A program made the position numbers and the translations under genes. 9,638 nucleotides of DNA from Smithella sp. ME-1 (GTDB lineage Bacteria > Desulfobacterota > Syntrophia > Syntrophales > Smithellaceae), in contig AWGX01000967.1 in the NCBI GenBank assembly GCA_000495415.1, positions 1 through 9,638 on the forward strand. The letters are read 5' to 3'. Position 1 is the stretch's first letter, and each line of letters starts with the position of its first letter. The notes under the pieces were generated by a model. The model was given only the letters and a program-made list of their open reading frames with translations, was not told the origin of the DNA and did not search any database. Below are positions 1 to 6,530 of the stretch, piece by piece.

Positions 1-62
1 ACCTTCAGGTTATACGTTGAGGAAGACGACAACGACCCAGGCATACGCCGGGCTTCGACGCC
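1..62. other. Unidentified GC-rich segment at the window edge
   Basis: Positions 1-60 contain 34 G/C out of 60, while positions 61-120 contain only 15 out of 60, so there is an abrupt composition break about 60 bp downstream of the EF-G stop codon. The segment carries short inverted repeats (CGTTG/CAACG near 15-35, and an imperfect CC.GGC/GCC.GG stem near 36-52). The minus strand has short open frames but none with a start and ribosome site that can be supported here. It could be the end of a dispersed repeat, a decayed mobile element or the tail of a gene lying to the left. I do not recognise it. No terminator for the EF-G operon is visible between 63 and 122. Confidence 0.4.
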
Positions 63-122
63 AACAAAAATAGCACTTCGATTTATAATTAGTATAAAAT
101 ATGATGAAATGTCTACAACAAA

Positions 123-2156
123 TCATGCCTTGTTGTATTCTGAAAAAATCATGGAAAAAATCGCCCGGCCTTGAGTGGAAGATCTAAGATCAGTAGAATA
201 ACCAAACATGGCTTTCAAGGGCACTTTAGCTTTAATTTCGCTTATTGTTCCCTTGGGATTAACGGATTGAATTTCACCTCTGCGGGCATTTATATCGCCG
301 ATAACATCACCCATAAATTCACTGGGTGTAATAATATCAACCATCATCAGCGGCTCGAGCATAACCGGATCGGCAATTTTGCATCCTTCACGGAAAGCGG
401 TTGCTGCCGCAATTTTATAACCCTGCGCTGAAGATTCGCCGTCCTTAAAAGAACCGCCGGTTACCATTACTCCGACGTCCATTACAGGATAGCTGTTTAA
501 TACTCCATTCATCATTGCTTCTTTTATGCCTTCTTCAATCACATCGTAATATTCCGCGGGAATAACACTGTCACCAACATTAATAATTATTTCATTTCCC
601 ACACCTCTCTTACGCGGAGTCAAAGAAATTCGCACATGGCCGAAATGTTTCTTTTCGCCCAGTTCCTTTTCAAATATTCCTTCCATTTCGACTTTCTTTT
701 GAATGGTTTCACGATAGACAACCCTTGGCCTTCCGACATTGACATGGCAATTAAACTCGCGAAGTAAGCGATCAACGATGATCTCCAGATGCAATTCCCC
801 CATACCGGAAATTATAGTTTGCGCGGTCTCGTCTTCATATTTAACCCTTAATGTCGGATCTTCCTCTATTAGTTTATCCAGCGCCGAAGCCAGCTTTTCC
901 TGATCAGCCGGGGTTTTAGCTTCAATGGCCTGACTGATAACCGGTTCGTAAAATTCTATCAACTCCAGCATTATCGGGTGCTCTTCCGCGCAGAGGGTGT
1001 CACCTGTCGTTGTCGTCTTTAAACCCAAAACGGCAACTATGTCTCCAGCCGAGGCCATCTCAATTCTTTCCCGTTTATTGGCATGCATCCGTAACAGGCG
1101 GGCGATTTTCTCTTTTTTCTTCTTTATCGAATTATATATTTCATCATTAACACTGATTTTACCCGAATAAATACGCAGGTAAGAAAGTTTCCGGCCCTCA
1201 TCCATCATAATTTTAAATGCCAGCGCCGCCAGAGGTTCTTTATCGGAACTGTGTCTGACTTCTTCTTTTTTGGTAACAGGATTTATTCCTTTTACCGGCG
1301 GAATATCCTCCGGAGACGGCAGATAATCAATGACCGCATCAAGAAGGGGTTGAATACCTTTATTTCGCAGAGCAGCGCCACATAGTACAGGCACTATTTT
1401 CAAAGAGATCGTTGCCTTTCTTACCGCTTTTTTTATTTCGGCTACGGTAATTTCCTCGCCGTCAAGATATTTATCAGCCAGTTCATCATCGACATCGGCC
1501 AGAATTTCTATCATCTTTTCCCACTTTAACTTAGCCTGGTCTGCAAATTCTTCCGGAATTTCCCGAATCGAAAATTCACTACCCTGCGTTGCATCGTCCC
1601 AGACCAGCATTTTCCAGTTAATCAGATCGATTGCTCCCTGGAAACTGTCCTCACTACCAGCGGGAATCTGGATAGCGACTGGCATAGAAGTAAAACGCTC
1701 GCGCATCATTTCGATAGCGCCAAAATAATCAGCACCTACTCTATCCATCTTGTTGATAAAGGCAATTTTTGGAACACCGTACTTATCCGCCTGGTGCCAG
1801 ACAGTTTCCGATTGCGGCTGTACGCAACCGACCGCACAAAAAACAACGATGGCTCCGTCTAAAACACGCAGGGAACGTTCTACTTCAATGGTAAAATCAA
1901 CATGGCCCGGTGTATCGATTATATGAATATCATGATTATTCCACGCACAAGTCGTTACGGCTGAAGTGATGGTTATGCCTCTTTCCTGTTCCTGCGGCAT
2001 CCAGTCCATAACGGCTTCGCCGTCATGAACTTCTCCCATCTTGTAAGATTTTCCGGTGTAAAAAAGAATTCTTTCCGTCACCGTTGTTTTTCCGGCGTCG
2101 ATGTGCGCGACTATACCAATATTGCGTGTGCGGGATATTTTTGATTTTGCTGCCAT
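123..2156 (-). CDS. fusA: Translation elongation factor G (EF-G paralogue)
   Basis: Ribosomal translocase GTPase of 677 aa, slightly shorter than the usual 690-705. All G motifs are present: P-loop AHIDAGKT (17-24), switch I RGITIT (59-64), DTPGHVDF (81-88), NKMD (135-138) and G5 near CGAAL (259-263). Domain II follows at about 300-390, domain III contains [10 protein letters not shown] (451-460), domain IV spans about 475-595 and domain V ends the protein. At the tip loop of domain IV, where E. coli EF-G has GSYHDVDSSE with a conserved His583, this protein reads GSFKDGESS, with Lys571 at the His position. The gene lies 5 bp after the GerMN gene with no strong Shine-Dalgarno, suggesting cotranscription and perhaps translational coupling. 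It is not beside rpsL, rpsG or tufA, so it is probably a second EF-G. Several EF-G subfamilies (EFG I, spdEFG1, spdEFG2, EFG II) are known, some specialised for translocation or for ribosome recycling; which one this is cannot be settled by eye. Confidence 0.96.
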   Translation of the reverse strand: MAAKSKISRTRNIGIVAHIDAGKTTVTERILFYTGKSYKMGEVHDGEAVMDWMPQEQERGITITSAVTTCAWNNHDIHIIDTPGHVDFTIEVERSLRVLDGAIVVFCAVGCVQPQSETVWHQADKYGVPKIAFINKMDRVGADYFGAIEMMRERFTSMPVAIQIPAGSEDSFQGAIDLINWKMLVWDDATQGSEFSIREIPEEFADQAKLKWEKMIEILADVDDELADKYLDGEEITVAEIKKAVRKATISLKIVPVLCGAALRNKGIQPLLDAVIDYLPSPEDIPPVKGINPVTKKEEVRHSSDKEPLAALAFKIMMDEGRKLSYLRIYSGKISVNDEIYNSIKKKKEKIARLLRMHANKRERIEMASAGDIVAVLGLKTTTTGDTLCAEEHPIMLELIEFYEPVISQAIEAKTPADQEKLASALDKLIEEDPTLRVKYEDETAQTIISGMGELHLEIIVDRLLREFNCHVNVGRPRVVYRETIQKKVEMEGIFEKELGEKKHFGHVRISLTPRKRGVGNEIIINVGDSVIPAEYYDVIEEGIKEAMMNGVLNSYPVMDVGVMVTGGSFKDGESSAQGYKIAAATAFREGCKIADPVMLEPLMMVDIITPSEFMGDVIGDINARRGEIQSVNPKGTISEIKAKVPLKAMFGYSTDLRSSTQGRAIFSMIFSEYNKA

Positions 2157-2161
2157 AAGAA

Positions 2162-2785
2162 TTAACTATTTTTCTCTTTTTCCGCGACAACAAGTTCCAA
2201 ATCAGGACGGAAAGCTTTGAGCGTAGAAATATGACCTTTAATTGAAAAAAGTTCTTTCCCTTCTACTAATATTTTTACTTTTTTTATAGTAGGAATGTTT
2301 TGAGTTATGGAATTTGTCAAAGAATAAATTGAAGCCATCTCCGCAGTTGAGCTGCCTGGATGCAATTTAATCAGATTTTTGCTGAAATTAACCAAAGCAG
2401 TGTCAATATCTACTACTTTCACATCTCTTAAACCCACACCGGCAGGAAAAGTATTAACCAGACCCGTCTTCGATCCATCAAGTATTGCTTTAACAATTTC
2501 TTTGGCTTGCGCCGCAGCATCATTTTCTTTAATTACATACCGTTTCTCCGGCATCAAAAAACGTTCCTGTGGATCGGAAAAATAAATCTTTACTACTTGC
2601 CTCTCTTTCTTCTTCATGGCATCCATGTCAACCGGAGGAAATACCAAATTAAACAAAGTAATAAAGAAGAGAACCAGTAGAATAAATGCTCCACCGAGAA
2701 TAAGCGAAAGATAAAGAATTCTCGTGGATTTTTTTATCTTCTTTTCTCTGATATTTTCCGACCGGCGTTGCCTTTTTGTCGTCAT
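2162..2785 (-). CDS. Membrane-anchored GerMN-domain protein
   Basis: 207-aa protein with a very basic N-terminus (residues 1-22), one strong membrane segment at about 23-49 and a soluble part outside the membrane. Residues 64-185 match the GerMN pattern: VKIYFSD opening strand, a middle helix with [11 protein letters not shown], a [13 protein letters not shown] strand-turn, LVNFSKNL, then a long helix before [10 protein letters not shown] and a closing GHI....FRPDLEL. GerMN domains occur in spore germination protein GerM and in many envelope proteins of non-spore-formers, where they are thought to aid cell-wall or complex assembly; no catalytic activity is established. The start is supported by GAGGGG about 10 nt upstream and a promoter at 2818-2846. 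It is first in an apparent operon with the EF-G gene, a pairing with no obvious functional logic. The domain call is firm; the role is unknown. Confidence 0.85.
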   Translation of the reverse strand: MTTKRQRRSENIREKKIKKSTRILYLSLILGGAFILLVLFFITLFNLVFPPVDMDAMKKKERQVVKIYFSDPQERFLMPEKRYVIKENDAAAQAKEIVKAILDGSKTGLVNTFPAGVGLRDVKVVDIDTALVNFSKNLIKLHPGSSTAEMASIYSLTNSITQNIPTIKKVKILVEGKELFSIKGHISTLKAFRPDLELVVAEKEKNS

Positions 2786-2817
2786 AAATACTGGACCCCT
2801 CGTAAAAAAACTGCGCC

Positions 2818-2846
2818 AATCTAGGGTATTTTCTGCCCTCTGTCAA
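2818..2846 (-). promoter_or_regulatory. Sigma70-type promoter of the GerMN/EF-G operon
   Basis: On the minus strand a perfect -35 hexamer TTGACA (2846-2841) is followed by a 17-nt spacer and the -10 hexamer TAGATT (2823-2818). Transcription would begin near 2811, giving a leader of about 25 nt that contains the GAGGGG ribosome site of the GerMN gene. It lies just downstream of the rubrerythrin terminator, so the operon appears independently transcribed. Confidence 0.75.
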
Positions 2847-2870
2847 GCACAACGAACTTTTTTCAAAACA

Positions 2871-2920
2871 AATAAAAAGCCCTTGCTTTTGCGGTAATAT
2901 TTAACCGCAAGAACAAGGGC
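2871..2920 (-). terminator. Intrinsic terminator of the rubrerythrin gene
   Basis: A 17-nt inverted repeat (arms 2879-2895 and 2904-2920, 8-nt loop) pairs at all but one or two positions; on the minus strand the two non-Watson-Crick positions are a U-G wobble and a C-A mismatch. The GC-rich base GCCCUUG/CAAGGGC is followed on the minus strand by UUUUUAUU (2878-2871). It begins 19 nt after the rubrerythrin stop codon, a classic Rho-independent layout. Confidence 0.92.
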
Positions 2921-2938
2921 CAAATGTAAACTTCAGAT

Positions 2939-3517
2939 TTAGTAATTTTCGGCCAAAACCTCATAATAAGACTGCGGATGTTTACAGGCAGGACACTCTT
3001 TTGGTGCTTCCGGTCCTTCGTATACGTAACCGCAGTTAATGCAATGCCACTTGGTCGCTGCTTTTTTCTTGAATACTTGACCGCCGGCGATATTCGCTAC
3101 AAGCTTGCGATATCTATTTTCATGGAACATTTCGACTTTGGATATTTGTTCAAATGAAAGGGCTACTTCCGGAAAACCTTCTTTTTTGGCAATCTTAGCG
3201 AAATTAGCATATAATGTCGTCCATTCCATGTTTTCTCCCGCTGCTGCCGCTTCAAGGTTGCTCCTGGTATCGCCGATTATACCTGCCGGATACGCAGCGG
3301 TAATTTCAACTTCGCCCCCTTCAAGATGTTTGAAAAATACTTTAGCATGTTCTTTCTCATTTTCAGCGGTTTCCAGGAAAATACGTGAAATCTGTTCAAA
3401 GCCTTCTTTCTTTGCGGCACTGGCAAAAAAAGTATAACGATTTCTTGCCTGCGACTCGCCGGCAAAAGCCGCCAACAAGTTTTTTTCCGTTTTTGTTCCT
3501 TTAATTGATTTAGCCAT
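2939..3517 (-). CDS. rbr: Rubrerythrin
   Basis: 192-aa peroxide-reducing protein, matching the roughly 191-aa Desulfovibrio-type length. The N-terminal ferritin-like four-helix bundle carries the diiron ligands: Glu21, Glu54 with His57 (EKEH), Glu95 and Glu98, and Glu129 with His132 (EMFH). The C-terminal rubredoxin domain has CxxC pairs Cys159/Cys162 and Cys175/Cys178. In anaerobes rubrerythrin reduces hydrogen peroxide to water in the cytoplasm using electrons from rubredoxin or an NAD(P)H oxidoreductase. AAGGAG sits 7 nt before the ATG, supporting the start. The gene lies 70 bp downstream of the flavin reductase gene on the same strand and is closed by the terminator at 2871-2920; it may be read from the upstream promoter or from a weak one in the 70-bp gap. 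All metal ligands are intact. Confidence 0.97.
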   Translation of the reverse strand: MAKSIKGTKTEKNLLAAFAGESQARNRYTFFASAAKKEGFEQISRIFLETAENEKEHAKVFFKHLEGGEVEITAAYPAGIIGDTRSNLEAAAAGENMEWTTLYANFAKIAKKEGFPEVALSFEQISKVEMFHENRYRKLVANIAGGQVFKKKAATKWHCINCGYVYEGPEAPKECPACKHPQSYYEVLAENY

Positions 3518-3587
3518 ATTTCATCTCCTTTCTCTTACTTATTTATTTTTAATATCTTATACACTCTTTTCAATTTATCAACGGCCA

Positions 3588-4157
3588 TTACGAAAATTTT
3601 TTACCTACGGAAAAGGCCTTACCCAGATATCTTCCCGTTCCATAATAGGATTGAATTTCCGGCCCATACAATATCGGATTTATTTTTAAAATATCCGGCA
3701 GTCCGTCTTCTCCCAGCATTGCCTCATCCACCCTGACGTCCATAATTTCTCCGATAAAATGTGTGTGAATGCCGATTTCAATGGAATTGGAAAGTTTACA
3801 CTCGAGAACCATGGGAAATTCCTGAATCGAGGGAGCATCTACTTTTTCGCTTTTCACAGCCGTAATTTTAGCCGCTGCAAATTTATCAACATTTTTCCCG
3901 GAGGCCATTCCACAGTAATCAGCAATTTCAACCTGCCCGGCTGAAGGCACATTAATTGTAAATGCTTTGCGCTCCATTATATTATCGTGCGTATAAGTAG
4001 CTCCTCTTAACGAGATGGCTACACTTGGCGGCTTTGAACTGCATACACCTCCCCAGGCTATAGTTGCAACATTAGGTTTGCCTTTTTTATCATACGTTCC
4101 TACCAGCCATACCGGCGTAGGATAAATTAAAGTTTTGGCGCCAAAAGACTTTTTCAT
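3588..4157 (-). CDS. Flavin reductase family protein (flavoredoxin-like)
   Basis: 189-aa FMN-binding split-barrel protein of the Flavin_Reduct family. Visible family features are the N-terminal YPTPVWLVGTYD...GKPNVATIAWGG region (12-37), the SVAISLR strand (45-51) followed by T.DNI (56-60), F.INVP (66-71) and the C-terminal YYGTGRYLGKAFS (171-183). This tail and the length resemble flavoredoxins of sulfate reducers and archaea, which carry FMN and move electrons between ferredoxin, hydrogenase or sulfur-reduction partners. The sequence alone does not tell which donor is used here. The ribosome site GGGAGGA lies about 6 nt before the ATG. It is followed 70 bp later by rubrerythrin, so the two may form an oxidative-stress or electron-transfer pair; its upstream region holds palindromes and a TATAAT hexamer (4219-4214, minus strand). 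Confidence 0.88.
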   Translation of the reverse strand: MKKSFGAKTLIYPTPVWLVGTYDKKGKPNVATIAWGGVCSSKPPSVAISLRGATYTHDNIMERKAFTINVPSAGQVEIADYCGMASGKNVDKFAAAKITAVKSEKVDAPSIQEFPMVLECKLSNSIEIGIHTHFIGEIMDVRVDEAMLGEDGLPDILKINPILYGPEIQSYYGTGRYLGKAFSVGKKFS

Positions 4158-4210
4158 ATAATCCTCCCGATCATAAATTTAGTAAACAATTGTTTTTACA
4201 TTTGATTTTG

Positions 4211-4253
4211 GAAATTATAAAAAAACAATTTCAAATTATTTAAAAAATAATTT
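4211..4253. promoter_or_regulatory. AT-rich palindromes and -10 element between divergent genes
   Basis: Two adjacent inverted repeats lie here: GAAATT-N10-AATTTC (4211-4232) and a perfect 9-bp repeat AAATTATTT-AAA-AAATAATTT (4233-4253). On the minus strand a perfect TATAAT (4219-4214) would put the flavin reductase transcription start near 4207, with the larger palindrome covering the -35 region. That position suits an operator for a repressor acting on the flavin reductase/rubrerythrin genes. Strong AT bias makes chance palindromes likely, and no particular regulator is identified. Confidence 0.4.
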
Positions 4254-4266
4254 ATAGTAAAAGCTC

Positions 4267-4293
4267 CTGACAACTAATATCGGGAACTATTAA
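4267..4293 (+). promoter_or_regulatory. Possible promoter of the 61-aa protein gene
   Basis: CTGACA (4267-4272) and TATTAA (4288-4293) are separated by 15 nt, close to sigma70 consensus but with a short spacer. Transcription would begin near 4300, just before the AAGGAG ribosome site at 4307-4312. Moderate evidence only. Confidence 0.35.
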
Positions 4294-4321
4294 TTTTTAA
4301 TAACATAAGGAGAATACTTTT

Positions 4322-4507
4322 ATGACCACTATTATGCCCGAATCTGAAAATGTGCAAAGAGCAATCAAATGGGTATCAGCAAATTTAGAAGAAAATAATC
4401 AGCCTTTACAGAAACTCGTAGAGAAAGCAGTTTTTAAATTTGATTTATCTCCAAAAGATACGGATTTTTTAACCAGCTTCTTTCGCGAAAGCAATAGCGC
4501 AAAATAG
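4322..4507 (+). CDS. Small conserved-looking orphan protein, 61 aa
   Basis: 61-aa soluble, probably all-helical protein with no signal peptide, membrane segment or cysteine. It reads as two or three amphipathic helices: SENVQRAIKWVSANLEE (8-24), QPLQKLVEKAVFKFD (27-41) and SPKDTDFLTSFFRE (43-56). I recall similar short sequences from other deltaproteobacterial genomes, without a function, but cannot verify this here. The gene has an excellent ribosome site, AAGGAG at 4307-4312, 9 nt before the ATG, and a possible promoter at 4267-4293. It stands alone, divergent from the flavin reductase and convergent with mscL, and ends next to an inverted repeat. The strong start signal and isolated transcription unit argue that it is real. 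Function unknown; sharing a control region with the flavin reductase could hint at a common stress response, which is inference. Confidence 0.75.
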   Translation: MTTIMPESENVQRAIKWVSANLEENNQPLQKLVEKAVFKFDLSPKDTDFLTSFFRESNSAK

Positions 4508-4520
4508 AATTCATCAAATT

Positions 4521-4588
4521 ACAGACAATGAACCCCGCAGTTAGGTAATTAAAAAGCTGGCTACGGGGTGTCATTTATTCGTGTCTGT
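4521..4588. terminator. Inverted repeat between convergent genes, likely terminator
   Basis: Nested stem between the 61-aa gene and mscL. The outer arms are ACAGACA (4521-4527) and TGTCTGT (4582-4588); the inner arms are ACCCCG (4532-4537) and CGGGGT (4564-4569), extended on the plus strand by AGTTAG/CTGGCT with G-U pairs. Its place between converging genes suggests a bidirectional terminator. Neither strand shows a clean U run directly after the stem, so efficiency is uncertain. Confidence 0.5.
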
Positions 4589-4595
4589 TTGTGAT

Positions 4596-4991
4596 TTATT
4601 TACGCTCTTTCAATAAATCACGTATTTCAACAAGTAATTTTTCCTGAACCGGTGGTTCTGCCGATGCTTCTTCCTCTTTTCGTTTAAGGGAATTTATTGC
4701 CTTGATGGCGATAAAAATAGCGAATGCAATGATTGTAAAATCTATGAGCGTCTGGATAAACTTTCCGTAGCCAATGACTACAGCTGGAACTGCTCCCGCA
4801 GCTTCCTTGACAGTAAACGCCAACTTAGAAAAATCTACGCCACCCAAAAGTACTCCGATTGGAGGCATAATTACATCACCGACAAATGATGAAACGATTT
4901 TACCAAAAGCGGCTCCAATAATAATACCTACAGCCATATCAACAACATTTCCTTTTACCGCAAATTCCTTAAATTCTTTTATCATGCCCAT
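4596..4991 (-). CDS. mscL: Large-conductance mechanosensitive channel MscL
   Basis: 131-aa inner-membrane channel that opens under membrane tension to release solutes during hypo-osmotic shock; the family works as a homopentamer. The N-terminal helix (KEFKEFA, 5-11) leads into TM1 with [17 protein letters not shown] (14-30) and GDVIMPPIG (38-46); Gly22 of the E. coli gate region is conserved as Gly22. The periplasmic loop is about 47-69, TM2 about 70-98, and the charged linker runs into the C-terminal bundle helix with [11 protein letters not shown] (119-129). The match to E. coli MscL is close along the whole length. AGGAGG (5005-5000) lies 8-9 nt before the ATG. It is last in a run of minus-strand genes, after a lipoprotein gene and a possible 14-codon ORF. 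Confidence 0.97.
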   Translation of the reverse strand: MGMIKEFKEFAVKGNVVDMAVGIIIGAAFGKIVSSFVGDVIMPPIGVLLGGVDFSKLAFTVKEAAGAVPAVVIGYGKFIQTLIDFTIIAFAIFIAIKAINSLKRKEEEASAEPPVQEKLLVEIRDLLKERK

Positions 4992-5053
4992 AATAAATGC
5001 CTCCTATTGTTGAATGTTTATAGTTTTACTGTAACTTTTAAATACACCGAATT

Positions 5054-5098
5054 TTAAAACTCTTCCACCATAGCTGATACTTTTTTCTTGGTTCCCAT
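5054..5098 (-). CDS. Possible 14-codon mini-ORF ahead of mscL
   Basis: An ATG at 5098 opens 14 codons (MGTKKKVSAMVEEF) ending in TAA at 5056-5054. It is preceded by AAAGGAGGG (5110-5102), one of the strongest Shine-Dalgarno sequences in the window, 4 nt before the ATG. It begins 22 nt after the lipoprotein gene stop and ends 62 nt before the mscL start. It could be a small regulatory or leader peptide, or the 5' remnant of a gene that decayed by deletion. No homology can be judged at this length. Confidence 0.3.
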   Translation of the reverse strand: MGTKKKVSAMVEEF

Positions 5099-5120
5099 AT
5101 TCCCTCCTTTCGAAATCTTT

Positions 5121-5561
5121 TTACTCTACCACAGACATTTCCTCGTAAATCCTCATCTCAATTACATTAAAAATAGTTTCATATTGCTCTTTATATAAAA
5201 GACGCCTTATTTCCCAACCTGTTTCCGTTTTACTCTCCGTTGTTACGATCAGGCTTACTTCACATTTTTGCCAGTTGATTCGCCGGACACGGGCGTTAGC
5301 TTTTGTCCGCCAATCACCTGAAACAACATAATCTGAATCGACCCGAAGATTATTCCAGTCTATCTTAACATTTGAACCGATATTTTTTTCTTTGAAAACA
5401 CGCGCTATGGCCTTGAGAATGACTTTTTCGCTTGCTTCATACGAGCATGTGTATTCATCCGGTTGGGATATCACCGTTTGGCCGAACTCATTGGCACATG
5501 ACATAAGACTGCAAACAAGAAAAATTAAAACAACAGGCAAAAATAATTTTTTATCAGTCAT
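5121..5561 (-). CDS. Putative lipoprotein of unknown function
   Basis: 146-aa precursor with a type II signal peptide: basic start MTDKK, hydrophobic stretch 6-19 and lipobox LMSC, with the lipidated cysteine at residue 22. The residue after it is Ala, not Asp, so an inner-membrane retention signal is not obvious and outer-membrane sorting is plausible. The mature part of about 125 aa has an early helix (YEASEKVILKAIARVFKEKN, 41-60) followed by alternating strands and a final helix around YEQYETIFNVIEMRIYEE-like residues near the C-terminus. No named domain is recognised. The gene starts 16 bp after the HD-phosphohydrolase stop codon, so it is probably cotranscribed with it; the ribosome site is weak. 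Confidence 0.75.
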   Translation of the reverse strand: MTDKKLFLPVVLIFLVCSLMSCANEFGQTVISQPDEYTCSYEASEKVILKAIARVFKEKNIGSNVKIDWNNLRVDSDYVVSGDWRTKANARVRRINWQKCEVSLIVTTESKTETGWEIRRLLYKEQYETIFNVIEMRIYEEMSVVE

Positions 5562-5577
5562 GCAGTTTCTTTTGAAT

Positions 5578-6153
5578 CTATCTGTTATTTCCGTTTATCC
5601 ACCAGTCGTTTTTTTCTTTAAACCACCAATGGGAAGAATCTGTTTTGGTAATTCTTTCGGAAAGCTTTTTTCCGTTTTCAGTACTTAATCGCTGCACTGC
5701 AAAATTTATCCATTCTTCCGAATATTTATTTCCCAGATCACCGCATTCTTTCAACTGCAAGATAAGAGCAATTTGATCGGCATCCCTGGCAGTTAGCGAC
5801 TCCTTGGTCTCTTTCGCATTAAACTCTTCGATCACCGACCTGATGTCTTCACCAAAAAAAAGGCCTTCTGTTAATTCTTTAACGGCTTTGTCTTCATCTA
5901 CATCTACATATTTTTTGTTTACATAGTTCATATCACCGGTGCGTGCCTCCGGTAAATCGTGAATAATGCACATTTTTAAAACACGCAGTTCATCGAGAGT
6001 ATCATCCATTTTACACAGGGTATAACCTACAAATACCGTGCGTAAAATGTGTTCAGCCACCGATTCTTTGCCGCTGCCCAGAAACTGATAACCGCTGCGC
6101 GGTGTTCTGCTGAGCATTCCTACTTCAAATAAAAAATTGGCAATACTATCCAT
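5578..6153 (-). CDS. HD-domain phosphohydrolase (YfbR/HDDC2-like 5'-deoxynucleotidase)
   Basis: 191-aa cytoplasmic HD-superfamily enzyme, close to the roughly 200 aa of E. coli YfbR and eukaryotic HDDC2, which remove phosphate from deoxynucleoside 5'-monophosphates with a divalent metal. Metal ligands fit the H...HD...D pattern: His35 in ESVAEH (30-35), His65-Asp66 in IIHDLPEARTGD (63-74) and Asp126 in RDADQIAL (123-130). The Glu69...Asp74 segment after HD is typical of this subgroup. The N-terminal FLFEVGMLSRTPRSGY (7-22) also matches HDDC2-like proteins. Its start overlaps the end of the 72-aa gene by 8 bp and has AAGGGA upstream inside that gene, suggesting translational coupling. The substrate here is inferred from the family; another nucleotide is possible. 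Confidence 0.87.
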   Translation of the reverse strand: MDSIANFLFEVGMLSRTPRSGYQFLGSGKESVAEHILRTVFVGYTLCKMDDTLDELRVLKMCIIHDLPEARTGDMNYVNKKYVDVDEDKAVKELTEGLFFGEDIRSVIEEFNAKETKESLTARDADQIALILQLKECGDLGNKYSEEWINFAVQRLSTENGKKLSERITKTDSSHWWFKEKNDWWINGNNR

Positions 6154-6364
6154 TTTGTCCCTTTTTTAAAATTTTGATTCGATTGGCCATCATCTCTGAT
6201 ATTTTAGTAATTTGCAACTGCATTGAAGCAACGCTATCCGGACGCATAGCATTAACTTTGTCCAACTGGGCTTTCCAGTGTTCCAACGCTTCAATTTCAT
6301 TCTCTCTTATCTTTTTTTCAAAACGTTCCTGATATTCTTTTATAAATACGTCTGCTGAGCTCAT
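6146..6364 (-). CDS. Small coiled-coil protein of unknown function, 72 aa
   Basis: Highly charged, helical 72-aa cytoplasmic protein with no cysteine, signal or membrane segment. The region FIKEYQERFEKKIRENEIEA reads as a long amphipathic helix, and a second helix carries ITKISEMMANRIKILKK near the end, so a helical hairpin or coiled coil is likely. A longer GTG start at 6373 (75 aa) is possible, but the only good ribosome site, AAGGTG at 6378-6373, overlaps that GTG and is spaced 6 nt from the ATG at 6364, so I prefer the ATG. It is first in the operon behind the promoter at 6401-6428 and overlaps the HD-phosphohydrolase gene by 8 bp, which suggests linked expression and possibly a physical partner. 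No family recognised. Confidence 0.7.
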   Translation of the reverse strand: MSSADVFIKEYQERFEKKIRENEIEALEHWKAQLDKVNAMRPDSVASMQLQITKISEMMANRIKILKKGQNG

Positions 6365-6400
6365 CTTAATCACCTTAAATGCATTTTTTGAATTTGGCGC

Positions 6401-6428
6401 ATTATATCATTGGACATTTATCTTGCAA
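6401..6428 (-). promoter_or_regulatory. Sigma70-type promoter of the 72-aa/HD/lipoprotein operon
   Basis: On the minus strand TTGCAA (6428-6423) and a perfect TATAAT (6406-6401) are separated by 16 nt. Transcription would begin near 6394, giving a leader of about 30 nt before the ATG at 6364. It faces away from the promoter at 6450-6476. Confidence 0.7.
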
Positions 6429-6449
6429 TAACGATTTTAAAATCATAAT

Positions 6450-6476
6450 TTGACACTATTCACTAAATGCTATAAA
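6450..6476 (+). promoter_or_regulatory. Sigma70-type promoter of the DUF1385 gene
   Basis: A perfect -35 TTGACA (6450-6455) precedes TATAAA (6471-6476) with a 15-nt spacer and a TGC extended -10 motif (6468-6470). Transcription would begin near 6483, leaving an unusually long leader of about 110 nt before the ATG at 6593. A second TATAAT at 6501-6506 lacks a good -35. Confidence 0.55.
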
Positions 6477-6530
6477 TCACAAGCACAGTTCTATTTATAT
6501 TATAATTAATATTCACTCCAAGTATGTTTC

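Noticed and set aside
1..174. Open frame on the plus strand running into the antisense of the EF-G gene
   Set aside because: It has no start or ribosome site in the window and overlaps the conserved EF-G C-terminus antisense.
171..431. Plus-strand frame inside the EF-G gene
   Set aside because: Antisense shadow of a clearly conserved coding region, with no homology-like features.
123..2156. Tet(M)-type ribosomal protection protein
   Set aside because: The GTPase and domain III-V sequence follows EF-G closely throughout, and no Tet(M)-specific features are seen.
2649..2852. 67-codon minus-strand frame overlapping the GerMN start
   Set aside because: It overlaps the GerMN gene out of frame, covers its promoter and lacks a ribosome site.
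3518..3587. Promoter between flavin reductase and rubrerythrin (TTGATA and TATAAG on the minus strand)
   Set aside because: The spacer is only 14 nt and alternative pairings are no better, so it is not convincing as a separate promoter.
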